NCBI RefSeq assembly: GCF_042242105.1
Contig: NC_092021.1
Span: forward strand, 8,355,855 to 8,419,854
Direction of reading: 5' to 3'
DNA: 64,000 nt
Source of the DNA: Pempheris klunzingeri
Lineage: Eukaryota; Chordata; Actinopteri; Acropomatiformes; Pempheridae
This document shows, in pieces, positions 11,336-22,837 of this stretch; within the stretch, counting starts at the first letter, position 1, and each line of letters starts with the position of its first letter. The translations under genes and the position numbers were made by a program. The notes under the pieces are model-generated. The model ran no database searches. It was not told the DNA's origin and was given only the letters and a program-made list of their open reading frames with translations.

Positions 11336-11410
11336 TTGTTGAATACTGGAAAGCTTCAAATTAACAATGAATGAAATCAGTAAGATTAGTAATAAGAGTC
11401 ATTCTTCACT

Positions 11411-11437
11411 GTGTGTGTGTGTGTGTGTGTGTGTGTG
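11411..11437. repeat. (GT)n microsatellite
   Basis: An uninterrupted GT run in the fam171b 3' region. Confidence 0.95.
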
Positions 11438-12188
11438 GACATTCCTGTTTCACAGTAATCACTGTAATTACTATAATTACTGTACCTGAGAGTAAATATA
11501 GCTTAACTGATCAGGTAATATTAATATTATCAACAATAATATCAATCATGATTATGATCATTTGAGTTCAGTCTTACCTCTGTACTGGCGTTTCATAGTA
11601 TATATTGTATGTAATAATGCTCATCACCAAGGTCAGGTTTTTTTTGTATTAAAATATAATGAAATGATTCACTTCACAACAATATACACAAATATGCACA
11701 AATACAAATTGTTAAAATAACAAACATTCAGTCACATTACAGTAACCATGGTTATCTGTCCATTAATCATGAGGGAATAAAAGTTCATGATTGTTCTCCC
11801 ACAAATTGGACAACTGAAACTATGTCAATCAGTCTGAACTGCTTTTTTTTTTGACACTTCTTGGTTAAAACCGTTTGAGGTGGGAGATAAGAGATGAGGC
11901 AGGCTGTTAGAAAGCAGGACGGCCGTGAGACATATTTGGGATGTACTGTTAAAGCCACATTCAGCAGTTGCCAGTTTACATGCTCTGCTTTGGAACTTTT
12001 GTACATGCACAACAGTTGCTAGCAGAATGTGTGGAATCTGATGGTAGAAATGGATGTTAAGCCGTTATGTCGGATTGGTGCTTTAACTACGTCAAAAGTG
12101 GAGAATCAGGTAAATAAGTCACTCGTTAGAACTGATGCTGCTGATATGTCAATGTAGAGGGCTGTGGGCATGGAGGCGTTCAGAGTCT

Positions 12189-13131
12189 TTACTGTGGAGG
12201 TGCCTGTTTACTGCTTGATGAGCTTTTGACAAAGGTAGCATTGCGCTCCAGCGTCACAGCCCTCCTTCCAGACGTCTGGTTCAGTTCGCTCATATCCACT
12301 CCTGAGTCTAAGCTGGTCTCTCGACTCTCAACTGGCCTTCGTCTCCTCTGCTGCTCTGACACAGCGTAATGGATCTCAGCTGCAGGTTTGCCCTCCAGTG
12401 ATACAAACCAGGCCCGAGGAGGCTGAAGTGACGGGATTTTAGAAAGTTCTGCCAAGGCAGGCACCGAGTGTCTGCTGCCCCCAATTTTATTAAGTGTTCC
12501 TGGGACCGACACTGACTCTGGGAGGCTGAAGTGACCTCTGGATGTGTTGGTGGAGGCTGCTGCCTGAGAGCCGTCTTGAACCCCAAGCTGGTCCTCACTT
12601 TCTACTTCCTGGTTCTGGTTGGCAGAGGGACCTTTTGGCGCAGTCTGGGTGAAGCTGTCTTTGCTCGGCGGCTCGGAGGCGGCACTGTTTGAAGCCCCTG
12701 CGCGGGGAAGAGTGGCCGACTTGCTCCACTGGGGCTGCTCTGGCTGCTCCTCCATATGGAAGAATGCTGGAGCGTGAAGAATGGCAACAGGCTGGTTATA
12801 GAAAAACAAATTCTCTGTCAAAGAGCCTGACGCTCTGATCTGCGCCGTAGTTTTATGCAAGCCCATCAGATCATTCAGGTCAGTGTTGAGCTCCAGCTCA
12901 TTGCACTCCACCGCAATGGCCACAGCACTGGGGTTGGCTATCACATTTCCATTGTGCATGCAAATAACAGAGGTGTTGTGCCTTTCTGTGAAAGTTTGGC
13001 CCAGTCCATCCGGTGGATTAGAGGAGCTCCCTGAACATACTTCAAAGACTTCGTCGTCACATGTGGAGGTGGTTTGGTCTTTGGTCATCACTGGTAGGCT
13101 CTTCTTTGTTTGAGATTCACTGAGAGAACGT
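12189..13131 (-). CDS. fam171b: fam171b exon 8 (cytoplasmic tail and stop)
   Basis: 943 nt including the stop. The acceptor TTGTACACAG joins AG|A to give [11 protein letters not shown]. It encodes 314 tail residues rich in Ser, Pro and Gln, and ends [14 protein letters not shown]. The open frame extends upstream of the acceptor to 13,202, but that part is intron. Confidence 0.9.
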
Positions 13132-16100
13132 CTGTGTACAAGATGAAATTGAGCACAATAGTTCATTGTTTCATCTAAAAGCTCAAACTGCACACACTCC
13201 ATGATTGCACACTAAGAATACAGACATTATAAACACAGTCAAATAGATAAATAATGGATTTGCTTTTGTAATCAGCATTTTGTTTTTATATACTGATTTA
13301 CTTAAAATGATAAAATAGTCATGCCCTGTAGGCTTGATAAGTGCCTTTGACTATATACTGAATAGACAGATCAATAGCAGAGAACAGGATTATGCTGCTG
13401 GAGCCACCTTTCGGCCTTACAAGTTATGATACACAAAGGTTTTGCTATGGCCATGGATTAATCCTTTGGGATGCCTGCGAATGTCAAAGTGCGTCCACTA
13501 AAAATACTTGTTTTTGTCATTGACAGGCTCAGATTGTTCTTTTAAGTATCTGACACTATGGACAGGATCCCTACAGAGAGAGATTTGGAAGATCTGTTTA
13601 TGTAACCAGAAACATCCTCAAAGCTAAAAGACAAAACTGACAATACAAAATCAATTGACAAAAACAGTAATTTTACCAGCAGAACGTGGGAGCTGCTGGT
13701 CTACTCCTGCCTCCATCAGTTGGTTTATTTGTACTGTTATATAAATGTTATATATATAGGCCTACTGTTTTTCTCAATGAAGTCTTGTGGTTCTAAAGAG
13801 AGTAATATGACTACTATGTCTGGAAATAACCCCCTAACTTACATATATATTGTGTATGTATACTGTATGTGTGCGTGTGCATCCATTGCAACGGTCTGCT
13901 GTACAGAAATAACATGTGTGTCAACAATAGAAGATGTTACCTGCGATAACACAATAACCCAACAAGGACACAGATGACAGTGACAAGCATTCCTCCAAGG
14001 ATGACCATCAAGAAAGATGAATGGCGCAAGATGAAGTCAATGGGGATGGAATCTCCAAAGAAACCTAAAGCATCAAGATGGACAGAAGAAGTTTGGTTGA
14101 AATATAAAACATCTACAGGACCATACAAATCACTGGAGATGAAAATAAACAAAGTGGTTTTGCTATCTAATAACAGTCATTGATTATTTTGTGTTTCTTA
14201 GCTTCCAAGCTTCCAAGGAGGAGCACTTGCCTCTGGTGGATGACAGAGGGGCTGCTATCCAGTAACCAAGGTGAGGAGCTGTGAACGTCCACACGAGTTT
14301 TCCTTTTACTGACACCACGGTCCCTAACCCTTTTCTCATCCACCCGCCTGCATAGAAACAAACAAAAACACTTCAGCATTTAATGTATACAATTTGTCTT
14401 GAATTTCCCACAATCCACAGAAAATCTATAATACTGAGAGTTAAGTTACTAAGTTACTAAGTTAGTAGCCTTCTCAGTGTGTGTGTGTGTCCAAGTCCTA
14501 AATTATGGGGCTGTTGGTCTGGTGGCCCCCCCCCCTCCCCCTTAAACCAGTGGGCTGCTTTAAAGTTAGCTCGACGTCTGAGTGGCATTTAACAAACAGC
14601 TACTGTACCACTTGTCTAAGAGGAGGAGAACTGACATAGTTGCTTCTCTTGAAAATGAATACATAAGTAAGGCACTGTTAATTCTAGTAGGTTTATTCAC
14701 GAGTGTATTAACACAGAGTCATCTTAACAAGGTGAAGCTAATCTCCTGAACACATCAGTCTGGTGACAGAGCTTCTCCTTTGAGGCATCTAGCTGAGACA
14801 AGCTCGTGACACTAATAAAACATGAGCTCTGCATTCAGGTTAAACTCTCCCCTGCAGATGTGGAGTCAAGTCACTAATCTAATATCATCTATTTTAAACT
14901 GAACATCAATTCATTCATATTAATTTATACAATCTATGCTAATGGCCAAGGCTGGGTATCACACTCCATTCCTTTTAAGGGATCGGCTGAAACGAGCCAG
15001 TACACAGCAGTATGGAAACTTCCCCAGTGACTATTTGTATGCAAGCGTTCTTCGATTCAACGTGACGTGTGATCGGCCTTCTACCGCAGCAGCTACGATC
15101 CATACAGTCTGTTGCGGTGAAGTCAAGGGCGGTCTATGTGGCAGCTTCAGCGTCCTGAGATGCCACCAAGCGTTCACTAAAAGTAACGCTGTCTGATAAT
15201 ATAGATGTATAAAACACAGAGGGGATTGTCTCAGGAAACCTGGGAATATGAGTAACTCGATAAAGCACCTTCATTTAGCAGTGCTCTATTGGTATCTGCA
15301 TCACTTTAAGGGGTTTTGTAAACGATACCTTGACCTACTGATGGCTGTGTACAGTATTGGATTGAAAGAAACAGAAATGACCCTGCTCAGGGCTAGGTCA
15401 CTAATACTGACATCTTACATTAAAGTATATTCCACTGACCTGCCTCAGTTTATAACATACACTACTCACTAAAAGTTAGGGATATTCACCTTTCAGGTGA
15501 AATTTCAGGATGAACCTTAAAATGCATTCTAACCTTTCCAGGTGAACTTAATGTGACCTTCTCTAAACTTTTGAATGCACATGTCCAACTGTTCAGTGTT
15601 TCAGTACTTTTTGCACCAGTTGCTGTTCTCTAACAAGAAGCTTAACAGCAACATTCACAACAGGTTTGATCCATGAATCCACCAATACATTTCCTGCTTC
15701 AGTTAGAATTGGTATTTAAACAGTCCTCCTCATCCTGCTGTTCACATTCTGACATCATGAGACCAAGACGACACCTAACAGTTGATCAGCAGCACCTCAA
15801 CACTGGAGGCTTCAAACAGGAAGTCCTCAGACGGAGGTGTTCACTGAGCTTAGAGGGTCACAGAGTGTCATCAGGAGGTTGTAACAGTGATACAGAGACT
15901 GGAAGAGTCACAGAAAGGAGAGGAGTGGACGTCCTTTGGCCACATCCCAATTTATTGAGACACTGAAAATGTTTTGTTGTGGTATACCTACCACTGTTGT
16001 TAGATTTTCTTTCAATAAATTGTTTAAGATGAATAAAATTACCATTGCATGCTTCTACTTAAATGCCCTACTTTCATGATATAATATCACTGTAGCATTC

Positions 16101-19100
16101 ACTTTTTACATTTTCCATATATTTCACCTGAAAGTCGAATATCCCTAACTTTTTGTGAGTAGTGTATTTCTATGACTAGGTGTTATGTGGTTATTGTGAG
16201 TATTTTCTCCCATTATACCATTTTTAACGACCCTCTATGACCTTTTTGACACTCTTTGCTCTTTATAGATGTGCCGTTTACCACTAAGCTTCCTCCATAC
16301 AGCAAAATGTCCAAGTGAAGGCCACAAAACCAACCCCTCACTTTCTCTCCTGGCTCTTCAGAGCTCAGAACGGGGGAAGATTTTAGTGTGTGCATGATGG
16401 CGACTTCTCCTCACCAGTGGTCCGGTTAAAGAACCAGGCCGGAACGACGTCTGAAGTGTGAAGTCCACAGCTGTCAGGAATGCTGAGGCTGATCTGTACG
16501 GGCCCGCTCACATGCAGCTCTGTGTCTCCTGAGAAAAGCTGCACGCTGACAGCCGCCACCGGACTCAACTCCACACTGACATATCCTGGAAAAACAGAGG
16601 ATGTAATGCTTAAGAGAATGTGTGGAGGAAGTGTTCATAAATAAACACCTTAGATGCAGGGTTCCAGGTTAACATTCTTACAGTCTGAAGCAGCTTATCA
16701 CAGCCTCTGATGGCATAAATCAGGAAAATGTAACTAGTGCAGCCTTTGAGCTGCTTTTATCCCATTCTATTTATTATGAGCCTGCATTTCTGTCTGCTAA
16801 TAGTGCCCTTTTTAATACAACCACCAGATGGCACCCTAGAGAACAATTCAAAACGTACACATAGTGTGTTTTCACTTCCATCTGAACTCTCAATTACTAG
16901 AATAATAATTACTGGAATGCAACCTTCAAATTTCAGACAGACTGTGGAAATATTATCTATAGCACACAAAGGTGTGTGTGTGTGTGTGTGTGTGTCACTG
17001 CAACACACTCATCTACCTGATTTGCTGCTCATGATGCCCAGAGTGTTAAGAAAGCCATCCTCCTCTGATGGCAGCTTGGGAATGGTCAGGTAGGCTCTAA
17101 CAGAGGTGACATTACTGCTGTCTGTCAGGTTCAGCAGGCTCTTGGGAAACTGGATGATGGGCTCCAACGAAGCATCTAAAGATAAAGAAAACACATTAAA
17201 TAACAGCTGAAAATGTAGGTTAAATAAATACATTTCCCTTTTGCTAAATCTGACGCTTGCAGTGACAATAAAAAAAAAAGAGCGACAGAGAGAACATGAG
17301 TAAGGAAGTGTGACTTTAACAACATGTACAGTACCAGAAGTTTTGCCAGTGATCAGGACCGATTCTTCAAAGAGCCAGATGTTCCCTTGTGTCCGACCAA
17401 GTAGTGACATGGTCACAGATGAAAATACTGCAACAATGACAGGAGAAAAGGGGAAAAGATGACCATTTGAATCAAGCGCTTCATTGAATTATCAAAGTTT
17501 GCCCACTAGATGGCAGTGTGAGATCGTGTTACTTCAAGTCAGGTATTAAACCACAGACAAGAAATCTGGGAATTCAGTTGTATGGTGAGGATTCATCTTT
17601 GCTGTTACTACAGAAAGAGCAGCTCAAGAGTCCGTTATTTGCTCTCATTAGAAATGCATGGTAGCTGTAGATGAGGAACAGAGACAGAAGAAGACACACA
17701 CTCCAGATGCGGATTATAAAATGATTCCAAATGGCTTTTCGTGGGTGCTGCACCTCATTAGCTGTCAAAGGCAGTTTGGCAATGACAACCAGAGAATAAC
17801 TCTAGTCCACGAGGCTCTGTATTTTGACATCATGGCTCTATTTGAAGTGTCCTGATAAAAAAAAAAGCCTGCAGATCCACTAATCTTCTCTAAGCTCAAA
17901 GAACAACCTGAACTCGCTGATCGTTCTGTGATCAAAAGAGCCACTGATGAATAAAAAAAATGACACTGCCTTTCTTGTTTTTATCCTTTCGATAAAAAGC
18001 TCATTACCTGTGCTGATTCACATATACAATGTCCACATTAAGCGACTTACTTGGCATTCTGTTGGTTTTACAGGGCAGCAGCGTGCTAATGTAGCCATCC
18101 TTGCTGGCTACAATTGTGATAGGCATCCCAGATTGGTAGGGAACATGAAGCAAAACACCGCCGTCCTCCCCGGTAAGAGCTGTGTTGGTCCTGGTGTAGT
18201 TCATGTAGACCTCCACCACTGCCTGGCTCAGATACTGAGAGCTCAGCACATCGCTGACCTGGACCTTTAGGCTAAAGGCAGAGTCTGGGAAAAATAAAGA
18301 TTAGGTTTAGACGAAGATGGGTAGTCAGGGCAACAGTACTGCTTTTAGAGTTGATCGTGAAAGGTTATATAAGTTGTGGGTTGCACATAAACTACGAGAC
18401 AAGAATTCCTAACAACATAAGGCAACACCAAAAATGACACATCTGACATACTCTTGGTAGTATTTGTTGAAAACTGGACTGCATTATAAAATAGTATGTG
18501 GTGTTCCTGTTAATTTGTCTAATACTTTTATACAGAATGACCATGTATCTTTAACAAAATAGAGTTGGCTGCATTTCCAATTAACCTAGACGGGCCCTTA
18601 TTGACACCAAAACAGGAAAAGTAATTTGCGGAATCCCTCAAGGATATCAGTCAGTGAATCCCAGCAGATTTTACAGATGTGGACACAAAATACTAATGGA
18701 GAAGTTGGCCAATTAGTACAGCAAAGCATGCAGTCAAAACAACATTATGCTATATCAGCATGCAGATGGGTAGGTGCGCTACGTATTTCCAATACTGTGA
18801 TTCTTATGAGGAAGCCCTAATCAATTTTGTTTTCAGGTAGTTAGATAACGTGACACCTTGACCACAAACCCGATTAGCCACTTTCACAGTGTGTCCCAAA
18901 CCCAATAGTAAGTTCATGACTTTATTTCTCAGGGCCATGGTGTTGCATAACAATGAAGGAATGCTTAGTAACACATTATCAAACTAGTTTCCCATATGAA
19001 TAAATGGCGCTAATGCAGATAAGCCCCAAGGATTAATGCAAGGGAGGCACACAGTGCATTAAAGCTGCACTAATCAATATCTATATATCAACAACGAATC

Positions 19101-21985
19101 AGATAAATTACATGCGTAATGTGAAAGGTGACGCTCAAAGTGACGAACCCACAGGGAATTATAACCCACTCTGCGTTTCTCCTCAGCTCATTTTAGCCTC
19201 TTAAGCTGATTGTTTTGGTTTTTCATACTGTTCATTTACTGTTCAAGTCTGCTTTTAGCTACAGCAGCGGGGGAAAAAAAAAACCAATGCTGTGTGCTAC
19301 TTGCCCAGCACCACGAGACCGACTAAGTAAGCAACTATCTGGAGAAAAAAGACAAGCTAAAGAGCTACATATCTCCCCTGGGATGGTGGAGACCACAAAT
19401 GAGCTATAAGCAGAGGGGAATATTGGACTTACATTTGTCAGGTGGCCAGAAACACTACTCCAAATGAATGCACGCTAATAGGCTGACGATAACAACTGAT
19501 GATATGTCAATGTTGTGTTTACAGCTTGTTGTGGCCACAAAAATGAATTAATGCTGCTTTAAATTGTGAATTTTTGAAAGGCAAGTAAAGCATTCCAAAA
19601 CCCCAGCGGTCACTGGGGTAAAAATCGTGTCAGCGTGGTTTAGCATGAGGCTAGAAAAGCACATGCATGACTGAAAAAAAGCCACTGACCTGCTCTGTAA
19701 CAAAAGTGGAGCAGAGTGCAGCTGCAGAACTCTGCTAGCACTGGCAAGCACCAAGGTATCTTCCCTCACCTACTGCCCTGCTATAAATATTCTGTACTGC
19801 TCATGCACTGTCTGGGCCTGGAGGTAAGTTTTGGGAGCCATAAATCTCAGCAGCCGCCTCCTCATCAACTCTCCACAGTTACAGTAGAGCATAGTTATTT
19901 TGTGGTACAAGGCCATAAAAAAGGTCCTTATTGCGCTTTTCACTAGTAACTAAATGCAGTAATATCACTATAGCAGCACTGTAGTCTCACCAGTTATAAT
20001 CTCCTGAGCATCTTTCTCTAATGGCAACAACTTGCCAGTGATGGAAGCAGTGGTTGAGTTTGCTGCTAGTCTATTTGCTCATAATCCCGCTGCTAAAAGA
20101 GCTGCCAAAGCTTTGCTGAAAACTCATGAAGCCATGCCTCATGCTGCTAGCTTTCACAATATTTCAGCATGTGCCAAAACCAGATAACCAGATCATCCCG
20201 TATCATTGCCCCTAACAAGTCACTTTGATCGGGAGCAGACAAACGCCTGGAGCTGCCGGCAGCGCACGCATTGTCAGCCACAATATGAAACAAATATCTA
20301 CATTTGGCTGTGTTACTGAAGTGTCGACCCACCGGGATGCGCACGCCGGCAGATGGACAAGAGGACGCTCGCTTCTGGAGAGGCAGGCTCCACTTTTTCG
20401 TGCCTTAGTGGCCAAATATAACAGAAGGGGGTCACTAAATCTGAAGTGGAGGTGTTTCGTGCCAGATTACTATAATCTCCCCATTTGGCCAACTGAATCA
20501 TGCCGCAAAGAGGTTTATGAAGTGGATTGAAATGGACCATCTGAGGCAGAAGAGAAATAGATCCCATGCTGTGGGTGATGTGACTTGAATACTGTTATTA
20601 TTGGGCACATAATAGTAGTGGTGCTCTGTTAAAAAAAAAAAAAGAATGCACTTCAACCGAGTGAAGCTTTGTCAAATGCTTTCTTGATCAATGTTCTTTT
20701 CATTTATAGCCTTAGGAAAGATACTTCCACCGATCAAACGTTGCATTGCAAAGCTATGTGTCCCTGAAATGAAGACAACATTAGAATTATAATAGTGAGA
20801 ATGGGTTTATGGGTAAAGGAATTTAAACGTTGCTTTTGCTGATGTATGACTCAGATTCAAAACAGGATGCACAGGAGAGGAGCACAAACATGTTGACTGT
20901 GAGACCACCAGGCAGCACAAACAGATGGTCCTACAGGGACTTATCAGTGGTGCCCCCACCCCCTCCAACTAAACATGCTTGTATTTGTGTGCACGTTGGA
21001 ATTAGGCCACACATTCCTCTGATGGAGGAAAACAGAAACGCACCCATTGATATGTGGGCCGAATGAGCCTCGAGCACGAGTCAGCAATATCACACCGAAG
21101 TGAGACAAAAGAGGGCGCTTCGGGTGGAGGCGGGTGAAGGGGGTGGCACGGAGGCTTCATGTCCTAACAACACCCTGTCCTTTAGTCAGATAATTACAGT
21201 CCGGGCCAAATGATTACGCATTTAAGTCTGCTGCTTTGCCCCGTTACCAAGGGCCAACAATGAAGATGTTAATCTGGGCTTGAGAGAACTGACCATCTGC
21301 TTGAAGAACCAAGGTGGTGTTTTTATTTAGAAAAGTGAAATGTAGGCAGCCGTTCCTCCGAGAGTTTGCTCCGCACAGAAGGGCAGCAGGGCTAAGAGGA
21401 GAGGGTTTGGCAGGACACAGCACAGGCAGGCAGCGGGGGTGGCGTGGGGGGATGGTGCCGGAGACAGCAGCATGCTTGGGTACATTTCCAAGTGTTTTGG
21501 TCGACAACACAGGCGGGAGGATCATGTGATGACCGATGGTAATGTACTCCTACAGCGGCATGAATTAGTCATGAAGCAGCCGATAGGGGAAAAGGGTCAC
21601 AATTCCCTCTTTCGGCTCCTCTCCACCGGCCTGCTGTAGACAAGGAGTCTGTCATGGAAAGTGCATGCATGCAGTTCTGAGAGTGCAAGCGGGACAGGGG
21701 GGGGGGGGCACACTTTGGAGGTTGGTGGTGGGGAGGGGGGAGGTGGGGAGGTGGCGTTGGGAAGGGGGAAGCAGCAGGACCCAAACTGAACAGGATGCAG
21801 TAAAATGAATGTGCTGTAATGTCAAGGCAAGATTTGGGCCTTCTGAGCATCTAACGCATAACACACTTTTGTTTAAATGAGTAAAGCTGACATCTTTTTT
21901 TTTTTTTTTGCTGTTATGAAGATTTCAGTCCACCCCCGGGGGCCACTTTAAAATGTTAATATGTCGTTCTAACATATTAAATAAG

Positions 21986-22019
<34 letters not shown>

Positions 22020-22548
22020 ACACATTGTTGCCTGCTTGGCTGTGATGCAGTGAAAAGGGACAGATGGAGAAACCGTTACTCATGAGCTGAGAGCTGCAAG
22101 CTCCCACTCCACTTATTACTCATGAACACATCAGTACAGATACAGATGGTGGAGGCCGACTTAAATGAGGACACAGATAATCTGATGGAAAAAATACCTG
22201 TGTGCTGGGTGATGGAGCAGACTCTAAAACGCGTCTAAACAATCATCTCCCTTTCATTTTAAATTCAAGCATCTTAAGCACACAGGAACTCTGGCAAGTC
22301 TGAAGTTCTCCTGAAGTTTTTTTTTTTTTTTTTTTGGATGGTCCTGAGATGCAGTGAAGCCCGTACAAACCTGACAGGGGACGGGGCACTTGTTGTGGGT
22401 GCTGAAAAGGCTCTTGTTTCATGTGATCCCGGTCTGAAAAGTTCCCGTCATTGACATGCAGAGAGCGTCCGGTCGGGGTGAGCTCTGCGCTCCCTGTCCC
22501 GTCCCCGAGCAGGAGCAGCGCGGACAGCAGACACATCAACAGGCGCAT
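12189..22548 (-). CDS. fam171b: FAM171B orthologue, eight coding exons, single-pass membrane protein
   Basis: Exons 22548-22371, 18284-18051, 17427-17335, 17175-17017, 16585-16415, 14347-14231, 14064-13941 and 13131-12189 join in phases 1,1,1,1,1,1,2 to 2019 nt (672 residues). The signal peptide is residues 1-21 ([20 protein letters not shown]). The ectodomain carries FAM171 hallmarks: [46 protein letters not shown] and [16 protein letters not shown], with several N-x-S/T sites. One membrane span is at about 334-356, followed by CYRRR. The tail keeps [28 protein letters not shown] and SLDSGVDM. These motifs fit FAM171B better than FAM171A1 or A2 as I remember them. The family is type I membrane protein of poorly known function, enriched in brain. 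The tail is shorter than the roughly 826-residue human protein and lacks its basic C terminus. Confidence 0.92.
13132..13940 (-). other. fam171b intron 7
   Basis: Intron sequence without a recognisable element or exon; AT-rich, with short TATA runs. Confidence 0.6.
13941..14064 (-). CDS. fam171b: fam171b exon 7 (transmembrane segment)
   Basis: 124 nt. The acceptor is GATGCTTTAG and the donor ATCGCAG|GTAACA, changing phase 1 to 2. It encodes [17 protein letters not shown] and the membrane span [20 protein letters not shown], ending LLCYR. Confidence 0.92.
14231..14347 (-). CDS. fam171b: fam171b exon 6, followed by a GC donor
   Basis: 117 nt. The acceptor TTTCTATGCAG is followed in phase by [16 protein letters not shown] and the hallmark [18 protein letters not shown]. 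The longest open frame here is a different one. The only phase-compatible donor is AGAG|GCAAGT, a GC-AG site (GC at 14,230-14,229). Confidence 0.88.
14348..16414 (-). other. fam171b intron 5
   Basis: It holds a C-rich run at about 14,525-14,540, a low-copy-looking stretch at 14,940-15,180, and the complete Tc1-like element at 15,458-16,166. No additional exon is needed by the reading frame. Confidence 0.7.
15458..16166 (+). mobile_element. Non-autonomous Tc1/mariner-like element with 46-bp inverted repeats
   Basis: The ends read TACACTACTCAC and are inverted over 46 bp with three mismatches: left TACACTACTCACTAAAAGTT, right (reverse complement) TACACTACTCACAAAAAGTT. The element is bounded by TA, the Tc1/mariner target. 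At 709 bp it is too short for a transposase. A short frame beginning [12 protein letters not shown] resembles a remnant of the transposase N terminus, followed by a deletion. It sits inside fam171b intron 5. Confidence 0.85.
16415..16585 (-). CDS. fam171b: fam171b exon 5
   Basis: 171 nt. The acceptor is GTTTTTCCAG and the donor ACCACTG|GTGAGG. It encodes [20 protein letters not shown] and ends PAWFFNRTT. The reading frame continues briefly past the donor, but only the spliced product matches the family. Confidence 0.9.
16972..16994. repeat. (GT)n microsatellite
   Basis: A short GT run just downstream of fam171b exon 4 in intron 4. Confidence 0.9.
17017..17175 (-). CDS. fam171b: fam171b exon 4
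   Basis: 159 nt. The acceptor is ATCTTTAG and the donor AAATCAG|GTAGAT. It encodes the segment with [20 protein letters not shown] and [20 protein letters not shown], with two glycosylation sites. Confidence 0.9.
17335..17427 (-). CDS. fam171b: fam171b exon 3
   Basis: 93 nt. The acceptor is TTGTTGCAG and the donor ACTTCTG|GTACTG. It encodes [20 protein letters not shown] and the VLITGK motif. Confidence 0.9.
18051..18284 (-). CDS. fam171b: fam171b exon 2
   Basis: 234 nt. The acceptor is TTTTTCCCAG and the donor ATGCCAA|GTAAGT. It encodes the most conserved part of the ectodomain, including [14 protein letters not shown] and [14 protein letters not shown]. Confidence 0.92.
19063..19561 (-). 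mobile_element. MITE-like repeat, reverse-oriented copy 2
   Basis: The ends CATTAAAGCTGCACTAATCA and (reverse complement) TTTAAAGCAGCATTAATTCA form imperfect inverted repeats. The internal GATGGTGGAGACCACAAAT is the reverse complement of the GGTCTCCACCA landmark in the copies at 3.92 and 39.85 kb. Confidence 0.65.
21691..21768 (+). repeat. G-rich tract with G-quadruplex potential
   Basis: Many runs of three or more G lie within about 78 bases (GGGG runs separated by A, T or GT), on the strand opposite fam171b and so C-rich in its transcript. More than four G-runs occur with short loops. Confidence 0.7.
21986..22016. repeat. (CA)n microsatellite
   Basis: An uninterrupted CA run in fam171b intron 1. 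Confidence 0.95.
22371..22548 (-). CDS. fam171b: fam171b exon 1 (signal peptide)
   Basis: 178 nt. ATG at 22,548 opens a clear signal peptide. An upstream non-ATG frame is open but not needed. The donor is CTGTCAG|GTTTGT, phase 1. The human protein has a polyglutamine tract near its N terminus; none is present here. Confidence 0.85.
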
Positions 22549-22757
22549 GACGTGAAAGATGGTGGATCGGGTGAAACTTTTCACCGCCGTCGGGTCCGGT
22601 TATAAATCTGGGCTTGTTCGCGGACGGAGATGCCCACTCCACGGCCATCCGCTCCCTCCTCCGCTAACGGACGCTCATCAAAGTGCAGCAGGGAGACTCC
22701 TCCCCTTTAAGCTGCCCCCGGAGGCCCCACAGGGAGCTGAGCTGTCTGTGCACGTGT
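22549..22757 (-). promoter_or_regulatory. fam171b: fam171b promoter/5' UTR area
   Basis: A CpG-richer stretch than the surroundings, next to exon 1. It contains several GC-box-like runs and a TTATAA sequence near 22,600. The GT microsatellite marks its outer edge. The transcription start is not determined. Confidence 0.45.
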
Positions 22758-22762
22758 GTGTG

Positions 22763-22763
22763 G

Positions 22764-22808
<45 letters not shown>
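22763..22808. repeat. (TG)n microsatellite
   Basis: A long TG run about 215 bp upstream of the fam171b start codon. It may form Z-DNA and is likely polymorphic in length. Confidence 0.95.
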
Positions 22809-22812
<4 letters not shown>

Positions 22813-22837
22813 CTTACGTCAAAGTTAAAATAGAGTG

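Larger units (their letters stand above)
10709..12188. other. 3' UTR and spacer downstream of fam171b
   Basis: No coding frame is supported. On the minus strand possible AATAAA signals lie at 11,289-11,294 and 11,332-11,337, which would give a 3' UTR of roughly 0.85-0.9 kb. A GT microsatellite (about 11,411-11,437) and a dispersed repeat fragment overlap it. Confidence 0.45.
18285..22370 (-). other. fam171b intron 1
   Basis: About 4.1 kb. It contains a MITE-like repeat (19.06-19.56 kb), a G-rich tract (21.69-21.77 kb), a CA microsatellite (about 21.99 kb) and poly-T runs near 21.9 and 22.32 kb. The stretch 21.1-21.5 kb is GC-balanced and not obviously repetitive, so it could hold regulatory sequence. 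Confidence 0.6.

Noticed and set aside
13132..13202. Upstream extension of the last fam171b exon beginning MECVQFELL
   Set aside because: A splice acceptor at 13,132 and the phase from exon 7 show that this part is intron.
15673..15966. Plus-strand frame beginning before [12 protein letters not shown] as a host gene
   Set aside because: It lies wholly within the inverted-repeat Tc1-like element and looks like a deleted transposase start.
16213..16395. Minus-strand frame after fam171b exon 5 as a coding exon
   Set aside because: The true next exon is at 14,347-14,231, which carries the family motif [12 protein letters not shown]; this frame does not match the family.
20147..20567. Overlapping frames on both strands at about 20.2-20.5 kb
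   Set aside because: Inside fam171b intron 1, with no domain recognised; possibly an old repeat, but I could not support a family.
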